Shown piece by piece: positions 38,220 to 50,622 of a stretch of DNA of 64,000 nucleotides. A model generated the notes under the pieces. It was not told the origin of the DNA, searched no databases, and saw only the letters and a list, made by a program, of their open reading frames with translations. The position numbers were made by a program, and so were the translations under genes. Source of the DNA: Lepturacanthus savala (lineage: Eukaryota; Chordata; Actinopteri; Scombriformes; Trichiuridae); NCBI GenBank assembly GCA_030544235.1, contig CM060477.1, positions 6,158,934 through 6,222,933 on the forward strand, written 5' to 3'. The stretch's first letter is position 1. Every line of letters begins with the position of its first letter.

Positions 38220-38750
38220 TATTATTGTTTTTTTTTCTTTTTTTTTCAAATCAATTCCACCTCTTTGCCCCGTGTCCACCCACAGTTTCCCCGTCGGTGT
38301 CTCCTCCCTTGTGCCATTGTTCTCTGGTGTGACTATTATTGCTCTGCATTTTCCTGCCTCGGTTTTACTGTGTCAGCCACTTTTCCAGAAGTTTAATCCT
38401 ACAGGTCTGTTCTTCTTATCCACCTTCAGCCCTCTGCGTCGCCACTTCCCCTCCTCATCATTTTTTTTCTTTTTCTTGAGTCTCTTTTCTAAATTAATTG
38501 TGCAAAAAAAAGCAATGTTGGAAAAAAAAATTGCCGACAAAAAGCATGCAAGTTTCTTTACCCTCATCCACTTCTTTCTCACTCCCCGCAATCTCATTTC
38601 ATCCCTCACTCTCAGCCTGCCTAGCTTTTGACCTCATTTTCTTGCCCGCAAAATCTCCCGATGGCATCCACCTGTTCCGTTTTTCCCTTTTCTCTCTCCC
38701 CCTTCTATTCCCAGAACCTCTTTTCATTCGTCTCCAGAGTTACAGCATTA
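38220..38750. repeat. Pyrimidine-rich low-complexity belt
   Basis: Strongly CT-biased on the plus strand, with poly(T) runs and CTTTTCT, CCTTCC and CTCTCTCCC words. The Ser/Phe/Leu/Pro-rich plus ORFs and Lys/Arg/Glu-rich minus ORFs across it follow from composition, so I do not call genes. Confidence 0.7.
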
Positions 38751-39439
38751 GTGGTGGGCGCTGCTCTGATTCCATCTCTCAAATAAATGACTGTGAGGAG
38801 ATAAAGAGGAGCGAAAGGCAGAACGATTGTGCGGGTGGAGAGGGGGCCTTTCGTTCCTCGGGAGATAAGCAGATACATTGCGCGGCGTGCGTGCGTGTGT
38901 GTGTTTGTGTGTGGCCGTATGAGTGTGTGAGCATAAGGAGAAGAGGCAGAGAGAGAGAGGAAGCTCCTGAGGGCACCGCAACGTTGTCACCTTATCAGCC
39001 ACCAACACTCGGGCTTCAATGGAGACCTCCCCTGACTGCTTCTCCTTGATCTGCGGTGATAGGCCACTCTTGCTTTTAGGCTTTCCGCGGCTCTCCAACA
39101 GCCGAGGGTAATCATGTGTGGAATCATATCGCCATCAACCTGCAAACTCTCTGATATGAAACTGACGCATATCACATTCAGACTGCAGGAAATATGTTTT
39201 GTGGCACAGCTTTTTTTTTTAACAGAAAAAAGTTGTTTGATCTTCTCCTGAGAAGCCAGGTCAGCAGCTTTGTTCAATTTTGGATGAATGAATAACTGCA
39301 TTTTTTTTTTTTTTACCATCAAGAGAATCCGACTTGTGTTTTTTAAGGAAGCTTAATGTGAATAATAGATCTCTTCGCTCCATCTATTCGCCGGATATCT
39401 CCTCCTCACACACCCACTCATACTCATGTCTTTCTTTCT

Positions 39440-39530
39440 CCCTAAAGTTCCCAGCGTGCTTTGCGGTAACGGTTTGGTAATTAGCGCCGGCAGCTGTGAT
39501 TTCTGACACAACCAGTCGTCACGTCACAGC
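39440..39530. promoter_or_regulatory. Possible conserved non-coding element
   Basis: GGTTTGGTAATTAGCGCC and CAGCTG (E-box) words occur in a GC-balanced, non-repetitive block just downstream of the CT-rich belt. Evidence is motif content only. Confidence 0.2.
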
Positions 39531-40438
39531 CGAACAGATCCCTCACTTTCACTTTACAGTCTGCTGCCGGCGCTCCCTTCCTTCCTCCGCTCCCTCTTAC
39601 CATGACAAATTGGGATCAGAAGATGAATGCCTAATGTATTGTTTTCTCCATGTTCTCCCCCGTTGCATTCTAGGAGTCTCTGCGCTATCGGGGCCAATGT
39701 TCAGTTACATACATGGGGGGATGTGCCGAGAACGCGATGAAAAAATAAAAGGTGAGACAGTGGGTTTGTGTAGACGACCTCGCAGACAATTACTTGTGTT
39801 TGTAATTAGGGAGAAACAGTGACAGAGGTTAATAGCTTTAGATACCCTTGTTTGTGGGAAATCTGTTCCTGTTTTCATACCATCATGGATAAACACCATA
39901 TTACAGCAGGTAAAAATGAGTAAACACATTAACAGATGCTGTTGATTTAGTGAAGATTTTATGCAGATCTTACTTTATTTATTTTCCATGTCACAATTAA
40001 ACTATGCATTGTTTGTATTTGGTCTATAAGTTCTGAATAATTTTATAGCATCATTTAGGGCAGAGGCTGTATTGCGAATGTGTAGGAGACAAAGACAGGA
40101 GAGACTTCCTGACTAAAATCTGGGTGCACAGCAGTCTGTTACACAAACACTCCACAGTGTCAATAAACATGAGTAAAACTTTACAAATGCCATGACATAG
40201 TGTTCAGTGTAATTACGTCTATTGATAACAGGTACAAATGATGTTTGCAGCACAAAATCGCAATAAGTGTAGAAAAAACAGCTCAAAATCCTTAAATCAG
40301 CCCATTCTTTTGTGCAGCCTGCTTTAAACAGTCACTATGATGTTTGCAGAATTCACCACCAGCCAAATTTGCTGGTGACTTTACAATGTTACCCCCAAGG
40401 CTCATTGTGACATGAATTTGGCAGGTTGGCACACAAAT

Positions 40439-40496
40439 ACTAGTCGAATGTTTGGACACACAATGGGATGATGTGTTCAAACATTTGACTGGTGCT
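40439..40496. mobile_element. Head-to-head Tc1-type terminal repeats (deletion relic)
   Basis: ACTAGTCGAATGTTTGGACA (from 40439) and the complement of GTGTTCAAACATTTGACTGG (from 40473) are near-identical inverted copies about 12 bp apart. They match the CAGTCAAA-TTTGGACAC end typical of a teleost Tc1-like family. The whole transposon interior appears deleted. Confidence 0.6.
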
Positions 40497-40574
40497 GTTT
40501 TTTTTCTTCGAAAATTCTTGTTTCAACAAACAAATGAAATTGTTATTCACTATCGAGAGCATTTAGAGCATCGG

Positions 40575-40850
40575 TCATAATCCTAGACTGCCCAGCGCGT
40601 TAACAACACGTTTAGGAGTCATTTATTGACCAATAAGCCTGACGTTGCCATTTATAAATTCATTGCGATGGATCCCTCGTTGGGGAAAAAAGCCTCGAGA
40701 TGAACAGCGCTATTTTTCAAATGTGAAAGATCTTTCCCATAAATTACACTCTGACAGATGACCTTTTCAGCGACTTTAACTCCAACATGAAAGAAGACAA
40801 ATTAAGAGATTAATATTAATGGTGTAAAGCTATAATAGCAGCTCTGAAAC
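40575..40850. promoter_or_regulatory. Possible conserved non-coding element
   Basis: The block has a CCAAT core (40630-40634) within TTATTGACCAATAAGC, a CGTTAAC word, and several non-repetitive AT/GC-balanced segments with no plausible reading frame. The call is by composition only. Confidence 0.25.
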
Positions 40851-40883
40851 CAAGTAAAGCCAGCACTGTGAGATTGGGTTGTT

Positions 40884-40905
40884 AAAAAAAAAAAAAAAAA
40901 AAAAA
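40884..40905. repeat. Poly(A) run
   Basis: The A-tract is 22 nt long. No retrocopy or SINE body was recognised just upstream, so it may be simple slippage. Confidence 0.9.
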
Positions 40906-41499
40906 GAGTCAGCTGCTGTCTACATCCATTCAGGCTTTTGCTGCAGTTCCTCTCAGGTTGTTAGCAACATTTCTGAGATGTGTTCTCTCCAGCAGGTGCA
41001 GCGAGGTCTTGACCTTTACGTGACTTTCCTTTCTGCAAACTGACACACCATCTCGTATATCCCCACGGACATAGGAGAGCTCTCCGCCACCGTATAACCA
41101 GGTCATTATATTGTATTTCATCTCTTTGCTCAAACACAGGGGGAATAATAAGAAGATTTTATGTCCTTGCAGGTAAAAAGGGGTAAATTATACGCTATTG
41201 TGCGATGGTGATCATTATAACAAAAAATCTGCAGCTTTGTTATCTTCTTTCAAATTGTATTTCCATTAATATATCATTTCCTCTTTGAGTAAGAGAATCA
41301 ATGATAAAAAGACCTTTGCTAATACATCATTAAAGCTGACTACAAAGCCAACATCTACAAAGATGTACAAAATAACGACAATGCTTTCCCTTTTTACAAA
41401 TTCACAGTAATCTAGGCTAATAATTCCATTAAACATTTATTATTATATACTATTATTATATAAACTGCTTTTGGAAGAATGACTGTGACTTTATTTGTA

Positions 41500-41760
41500 T
41501 TTGTATTTGCAGCTTGGTCCTCATTCTCCACTGTTTGGTCCTTCATTAGGCACAGAAAGTCCAATTATCTCCGACAGGCTCACTGAGGAGTGACCCCAAG
41601 AGAGTCAGTGGGGAGTGTTAACAATTATCCAAACTCCAATGAGAATTTGATCCATTTACTCTCAAGCATTTGGCAGCTAACATATCCACTGTGCACTCCC
41701 AAAACCCTTTAAAGAGAAATCCTCTTTCCCTCTCATTTATTTCGGACGGAAAATGTATCT
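41500..41760. promoter_or_regulatory. Possible conserved non-coding element
   Basis: Non-repetitive block with AATTATC words repeated at about 41562 and 41623 and no credible frame. Low confidence. Confidence 0.18.
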
Positions 41761-43540
41761 TCCTGCTGCTTGTCAAGAGATGTGAATCAAAGAGAAAGGG
41801 AAAGATGGGCTTTGTGAATTAAAAGTGTGGGGCAAAAAGACACCTAGATTACTTTTTTCACCTTGGGCAAACTGTTCACTCACACTGTTCACCGCTTTAT
41901 TGGGTGTGAAGCAGCACACAGCAATCAAAAGAAGTTTGAATGGCAGCAAACTGAGATAAAAAAGCGGCACGACTCAGCAGGCGGAGACGTACGGCACCAA
42001 CAGACTGAACCAAGGACACAGCTGCAGCTAAATTTTCATTGTATTTGCTTGGAAACAATTAGCAAGCCGCCAATGCAGGGAAGCTTTAATGTGTGCGCGT
42101 GTGGGGGATGTGCACGTGTGCTCGTGTGCATTTGGATTTATCAGCAGGAAGAGTGATAGATTAATGTATGCAATAATTGGGGTTAGAGGGTCAATATTGG
42201 ATTCTTAATGAGGTTCTTGGTTGTGGGGACAAGGTGCCCTCTCAACACTGCCACACGTGAACTCGCATGTTTTACTTTCACTATCGAGCTGTACAGAGTA
42301 TCTGTGAAAAACGACACATGTAAAAGCGTCTTTATTGGTTTCAAAGAGGTTTTTATTCTAGTAAGAGTCATGTGGGATTACAGGAAACCGCACAATATAT
42401 AATGACAGATGGGGTTTCACTTGTAGCATGATAATATGAGCATTTTTGCTAAAAAGAAATCAGTATAGCCAATATTTTCTGATTGTTTGGACCTATTTTA
42501 TTAAATTCAAAACAAAATGCAAAAAAGGTTTTTGATTGATTTATTGATAGTGTCTTTTTCCATTAGTGTGGCTCTTACACGTAATTTGATTTGTGCAATA
42601 TCTGCAACTAATGCAACAGCGCCGATAAACTTATTATCAATGTAATTACTCCTGTTTCTGAAACTGAAGTCTCTTTGACTCAGAGTGACAGGAAAGGGAA
42701 TGCGGGTGAGTAAGTACAGATGAGGGGAATGAGGTGAGAGCAGGGTCTGGAGGAAAGTCGGAGGGCATCTGGTGGACTGCTGACAGAATGGCAGGTTCCG
42801 GGGGAGCAGGGAGAACAAACATGGCCAGGGAGAAATGCAGCAGACAGCTGGCGATGGCTGTGTGTGGCTGCAGTGAGGGACAGATTGTGACAAGATTGTT
42901 AACCCTTCACAAATAACGTACATTTGCACCTTCGCGGGAAGTTTCTCTGTAATGGTCATCCTGTCTGTGACTTCAGGGACAGCTAAGTGGTGTCGCTAAC
43001 TTGCACAGGGTCACCTGTACAAATCAGGGCAGGGTCATCAACAACTGTGACCTGAATGTATAAAACTTCTTCCTCTTTCTTGGCCAGTCAGTTTGAATTC
43101 ATACTGAGGATGAATATTTGTGGTACTGTGTGAAATATGCAGCTGTAGCCTCTTTGTACTCTTAAGTAGATATTACAGACTATGCTCGCTCCCTATTTCT
43201 CCCGTGCGCCTCCATCTCATACAGACACGTATCTCTAGAGTCTCCCCACCCCCTACTCTTTTCACAGTCTACTCTATCATTCCCGCCTCTCCTGCAATAT
43301 CAAAATGGAAATGATAGACAGGCAATCTATATGGAAATTGTACACAGGTGTACCAACATACTGTGTTCAGGCTATATGGCCATCGTCTGGTCTGGAATCT
43401 GTGGTTCCTCTGCACAGATTCTCTACCGAAGTAGGTGTGGTGTTGTTTGGATTCAATGCATTTATCAGTGTGTGAATTCTTTGCCTGATGCTGGTGGTAC
43501 ACAGTATGGGTTTGCAGTGAGTCACCAAACAGTCTATATA

Positions 43541-44158
<618 letters not shown>

Positions 44159-46571
44159 CTATTACCCTATATTTGTGAAAATTGGGACAATCTGGGAGCA
44201 TCCCCTCCTAGATGCCCCAGAACCTCATGCCGTATTGTCAATGTGGTCCTAACAAACACATTTCAGATATGTTTTTGAGTGGCTACATGCCTAGTAACTC
44301 TATACAGAGAGAATGAACTTGACACTATATAGTTGGTCATTACTGCAGCACTTGAATTATGGTATAAGACTGTAACCTAGCTGAGAAACTGAGAATTTGC
44401 TTTTTGTAAATATAATATTCAAGAGGTAGTGGATATTGCATAAAGCATACAAAAAGTGCAAAGGTTTGTAGTTTTAGTTTAGTTTTTTCTATATTTATCC
44501 ATATTGTCATATGGATATGGCCCAAGCATCCAGTAGTAATTCATGATCTTTTATTCTTTCAGGATACTATGATCACTAATAGTACTGTTTGTTTTGTTTT
44601 GTTTTTATTTATGAGACAATGGCAAACCAATAAATGCACTACATGCTTTATCATACCCTCTAGGTATGAGTATTGATGCACATCCAAACCAAAGAGGGCA
44701 GCTGCTGGGCTGAACGGGAGAAAATCATGAAATAAGCAAATAAACAGCTCACAAACTACAGGACTCCAATGTCCACTTATTTAAATACATACAATAAATA
44801 AGGTGCCCTGTAGTGCTTATTTATTTGTTTATCACACAAGAGTGAGCATCTGTAGTAAAACCAAAGTTTACCTAAAGGTGCACAAAGACACAGTTTTAAA
44901 TCCTCCCAGTGAGGCGAAACTGTCTTAATCTTACAACAAATCAGTTAATTTAATAAAGTACTCCTGACATATGGATTTAATCTCCTCGCTGTTGTTGCCC
45001 AGCAGCTTCCAGCACACAAGATAATATGATAATGAAATGATGGAAGACATTTATAGTTATATTTCTAAGGAAAAAAAATAAGTAAAGTGTGTACAAGTAG
45101 TCAAAACACTAAACTGAATCCTCGGGGCCACAGAGCATTTCTGCAGCGTCACCATGAAATCGACATGATGAAGCGTTCTTCCTTCTACTTACATAACACT
45201 CCCTCCCTCCCGCTGACTTTGTACACTGAGGATTTTGTTGCTTTCTCAAAGCTACACAATATTGGTTTTCAGATAAAGGAAATGAGAAATTAAGGGAGAC
45301 ACGGGGTGAGAACAAAAGCAGAGGATTAAGCTTTGCAGTAGGTTGCGTGAAAGAGTGAAACACTCAGAGAGAGACACAGAGGATTGGTTGAAGCCACTGG
45401 TTTTCAACGCATTGAGTGAGCTGCTGTGGGTACACGCTGCCAGGTTGTTGTTGTTTTTTCCCCCTGAGACCCGCCATGATGCCTGTGACCCGGCCTGCCT
45501 CCTTAACACGGTGCTTTAGAAAGGTCACATCAGACTTCACAATTGGACCCAGACTAAGTGTGAGGGCATTCCCAGGTGAGTTTCTGGCATTATTAAATGG
45601 CTCACATGTATCAGAGTAAGTGCAATGAAGACCAAGTGGAGCAGCATCAACTTCGGACTCGGGGCAGAGCTTGTGATTGTTATCGCTTATTACTGCGTAT
45701 AAAGAAGCTTTTTGCTAGCGTTCTGAAACTAATCTGTTATTTATCATCCTGTCAATTCCTTTATAATTAATCTTTGTCCACTTTTCTTGTTTGTTTCCTT
45801 ACTGTGGTCTGGTTCCAAACTTCTGAATGGCTGCCCACCTCTCAGATTGTTAATCTACAATTCAAATACAAAATCAACTAACTTCTAACTTCTAACCAGA
45901 GCTTTGTAGGTGGAACCAGCTGTCTTTTTTGCTCGTATTATTCTCACTTTCATGCAGATACCTTGTATTTTCCCATTGTCACAGTATGCGCCGTGACACA
46001 GAGACATTTCTTCATGTGAAAACGACTTACTTGGCAATGATTGTACCTTTGAGGTCCCACAAAAACATCATAATACTTCCTTCCTTATATTTGATATTCT
46101 TCTTTACTGACAGTTTTTATTGAGTTGCTACCATTCTCAGCAATTTATCACCAACCGACTGCCAATTAGCACAAAAGTGTGGCACAAATAGCAGGGTATT
46201 CATCATCATCCTTCATCATCCTTCTGCCGTTGCACAGTACAACAAAACAGGGACCCATTAGTAAAAGTATTGCTCTGCTGTGTCAAAATCTCCAGGATCC
46301 CTTTGAGTAACCCTCATATTGAATAGTTCTTAAAAACTTATATTTCTTTGACAGACATTAATTGATCAGTGAGGTTTTCAAAGTGAATTTTCACACATTT
46401 TTTTTCCCAAAATTCACTCTGACTTTGGATTTGTCTCTGATATTCAATATTCATTTTTTTCAGCTTGTAGAAAGGCAGCAGAAACCCGTAGATAGTGTGT
46501 TAAGTGTTTAAAACTAATAGAAAATATTTTTTGTATGTTTTTTGTTGTTTTAATTCCTGTGTATGTTCTAC

Positions 46572-46637
46572 CTTTCTTATTGTTTTGTGTTTTGGTGGAC
46601 AGGGATATCCCAAAACACACCAAAACAATGAGAAAAG
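46572..46637. repeat. Imperfect inverted repeat
   Basis: The left arm 46572-46595 (CTTTCTTATTGTTTTG then TGTTTTGG) pairs with the complement of 46609-46637 with one small indel and few mismatches. The loop contains GGATATCC, itself a palindrome. It lies 65 bp before the TA/TG array. Confidence 0.55.
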
Positions 46638-46701
46638 CAGAAAACAGAGGACTTGTAGCACACACTGAAAACACCAACACCACACCAATAATAACTCAAA
46701 T

Positions 46702-46834
<133 letters not shown>

Positions 46835-47751
46835 AGGAACTCTGCCTTTAAATTAGGCTTAAAATGGGTAGAGGTCTTGTCTAGAAAAGGCAACAGACCT
46901 CAGAAGTAATAAGGCTCAAATTTATTTATATTCACACATGGTCTGTGTTGTTTCCATAGAAACAGGTCATCCTGCTGGCATAGAAAAGTAGATACAGATT
47001 TGAAAAACTTAATTTCCTCATCTTTTTTTTCTCTCCCTATGTCTTCTCAGTCTCTGTCAAGTCTCTCTTTGTAGTTGAATCTGTTCTCTTTCTCTCCTTA
47101 TCTCTCTCTTGCCTCTATCTAAAGTAAAATAACACACACATCTGTGCTTGTTCTTATCTCAAACAGCTCATCTTGAGCCCTGTTTGCCTTCAGATCAGAC
47201 TCTGCTGATTCTTTGGTCTTTTGGCTCCACTCTCTTCACTGCTGACTGGATAATCAAAACTCGCCTGGCTCTTCCTTCCTGGGTTTTAGGGACACACATA
47301 GAGAGGAAAAAGTCGCTTTGTAACAGACAGAGTCAGTAATGAGGAACTTGTTTTTGTTCTGCATGATGTCCTTTCTTTAAAGTAAAACAGTCAAGGGTCA
47401 TCTCATTCGACTGTCAGTCCTCCTAATGACCAGATTGAACACCAACCATCCACTGCTGTTTGCTTTCCGATGGTTCACCAACCAATTAAATCTATGCAGC
47501 TTGACCTTTTGGGGATCATGGCATGGAGGAATACTACATCAAACTTCTCTGGCCATCATGCATATTGTTTTACATCTGTCACAGTATGTGTTGCCAGGCT
47601 TGAAAAAGAACACTTGAAACAAAAACTAAACAAATGTAGAAATTCATAGAGTTTCTGGCATCATGTGGTGTAAGAGTTGGTCATAGCAGAAAGTGTCACT
47701 TGTGAAGTGGCAAACAAACCACACTATTTAAATGTAAAGAGTATGCAATTT

Positions 47752-48098
47752 AGTGCTGTTTATTAGCATCTAGCAGAACATACTTGGCAGCAATGGAAAA
47801 TTATATTCATGTTTTAATTAGTATATAATTAAATTAGTATATAATAACATTTGTTGTGTTTTTATTATATTAGATTGAGTTATTTTTATTATACTGTACT
47901 ATGTTGCACCAGCATTTATCTACAGTAGCCCATAACCCAAAACAATGGCTCTAAAGATCACGTTTCATGTTTTTTTTGTATGTTTTTTGTGTTTTTCCTG
48001 TTTTGAGTGTTATTTGTGGCCACTGTATGTTCTCCAGTAGGTTGCAATCTGCAACCTTGCCACTAGGCGCTGCTACAAGTTACACACTGTACTTTTAA
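47752..48098 (-). mobile_element. Near full-length percomorph MITE-like repeat
   Basis: Read on the minus strand it starts with a TTAAAAGTACAGTGTGTAAC-type end, then GCAGCGCCTAGTGGCAAGG, GGTTGCAGATTGCAACC, ATGGGCTACTGTAGA and, near the other end, TTCCATTGCTGCCAAG. This is the same family as 33206-33400 (plus) and 5524-5645. It contains a small duplicated AATTAGTATATAAT. It is non-coding and probably moved by an unrelated transposase. A CTCF-core-like word lies at 48059-48073. Confidence 0.7.
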
Positions 48099-48850
48099 GT
48101 CAGGAACATGCAAGTAGTAATCAGTCACAATAACTCACAAAGCTTCTTTTTTTCTTTATCAGATGGAAACCTTTTAGCTAAACTGCTAACACGACAATAA
48201 TGCAGTTTACACATGAGACGTAGTGCAATTGACATCTGTCTAAACTCTTTAACATCTGCCTCTTTCATGGAGCAGTTTATAATCAGAAGAGAGAAGATGA
48301 TGATGCAACCCAAATAATAATTTAGATGATCATAAAAATGCATTTTTATATCAATACACTTTCCATATGTAGGAAAACACATTTGCAGTAGAGACGCCAA
48401 AATACACAAGATGCAGACTCATACAGATTCCCGTAAATTAAGAGCACTCTATAGCCTATTATTGTTCATTCTCTATGAATCCCACTCCTCCATTTTTGTG
48501 CTGCTTCTTATATGAAAAGAGCTAGAGTTCACTAGCTTGTAGAGACAGAAGTGGATTACTGTAAGAAGTCCTGTGATGTGTGGGATTCAGCTGAAAGGTT
48601 GTGACCCTTTTGTGGAGTCAAGCAATGCCAGTAAGCAGTTTGATGCCAGGATTTTTTTTTTTTTTTTACTGAAGGGAATAAGATTGACTGTATCTGTCTT
48701 TTTTTAAGGGTTATATAAACATTATACAGCCTACATTCCAGAAAGGATTTACATAAAGAAATACTACATTAAACACTCGTTTCACATTCAGCTCAGCTGT
48801 GTAGCACTGACAGAAACAAATTTGTATGTTTACTTTGTTTTGTCTTAGCT

Positions 48851-48875
48851 ATATACACTATATATATATATACAC

Positions 48876-48948
<73 letters not shown>
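48851..48948. repeat. TA microsatellite with TACA interruptions
   Basis: Several TA blocks are separated by TACACTA or TACA units, and the final block is pure TA. Confidence 0.97.
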
Positions 48949-48951
<3 letters not shown>

Positions 48952-49412
48952 GAACTGAATGATTAAACTAAATGTATCAAGTGAAAATGAATCATTAATT
49001 ATCGTTACATAACATGCAAGAAAACAGTAATAAGTTACCAGCACCATCATAAGGTTCTTCAATATTTCGGTTGGTCATTAACAGTCATCATAGGAAGGAA
49101 TTGCTCTATAATTTCCTGGTGATTTGATTTTTTTTTTCCTTTTTTAATCATGAGCTGGTAATATTGCTGGATCATTTCACATATATGGATATGACTCTAC
49201 AATTGTGGTTATTTGTCTCCAATTACTAATATGTGTGAAGGATATAAGCACTTTGCTGATATCAATCGGAATCTATAGTTTCCGGCTGTAAATCTTATTG
49301 TTCTAAAGACTTTTTTCTATAGACTATGTTTTAATTCATTATCTACAGTATATATCTTACACATACACATAAATTAATGAAATGTATGCACATACAATAC
49401 CACTTTCCTATT

Positions 49413-49454
49413 TATTTGAATGAGAAAGAGTGTCCAAATGTTTGACTGGTACTG
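49413..49454. mobile_element. Solo Tc1-type terminal repeat
   Basis: ATTTGAATGAGAAAGAGTG then TCCAAATGTTTGACTGG and TACTG matches the right end of the same Tc1-like family as the relic at 40439-40496. No partner end was found upstream within about 1 kb. Confidence 0.5.
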
Positions 49455-50160
49455 AGATACAATGCTTTCTATACTTATAAAGCATGTACAGGGCCGTGGC
49501 TACAATTGAACGATCCAAGGTCATGACCTCTGCATTTTTTCTCCTTACGTTTCATTTTATTTTTTCCCCTTGGTGACATTCCAGCAAGTAAAAATTTTAC
49601 CACAAAGCCCCAAATACATGAAGCTCACCTAATTATCATGACATTGTGACAGAAATGCTCGAATATTTTACTCGTTAAAAGCAAAAGTAAACACCGTTTT
49701 GATGTTACAGCCGACTGCAGCTCTATTTTTAGAACGATGCATTTGAATGACTCAGAGAATGCAACGTAAAAGGCTTCATCAATCAAAGTTAACATGTCTT
49801 CCATCAAGAAAGGCAGAGAAGGACCGGGCAAAGAGGAGGAACGGTGACCATTGTAATATTCTAAGAAAATGAGAAAAATAGTGAAGTAGCCTACAGATAC
49901 ATGCAACAGATGGTCAATAGAGATGCTAACCTGCAACTTGCTGTAAATGTCGGGGCTAAAATGTGAAAGGTCATTCAATGACTATGAATATTTTAAGGTT
50001 ATGTTCAGTCACTGTCACTGTTCAGTCAGTATGAACTATCCATCAATAACAGGTTAAGATTTGGATGTTTGTATGGATATAAGTAGTAAATAATGTGACT
50101 AAACATTGATTTGATCATATCAATATATATACATAGATAGATTAGATAGATTAGATAGAT

Positions 50161-50622
<462 letters not shown>

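Noticed and set aside
38173..39098. Long overlapping ORFs of 152, 183 and 116 codons
   Set aside because: The belt is CT-rich on the plus strand. Ser/Phe/Leu/Pro and Lys/Glu/Arg composition reflects base bias, and no splice sites or domains were seen.
40884..40905. Poly(A) as the end of a processed pseudogene or SINE
   Set aside because: No recognisable gene, SINE body or target duplication flanks it.
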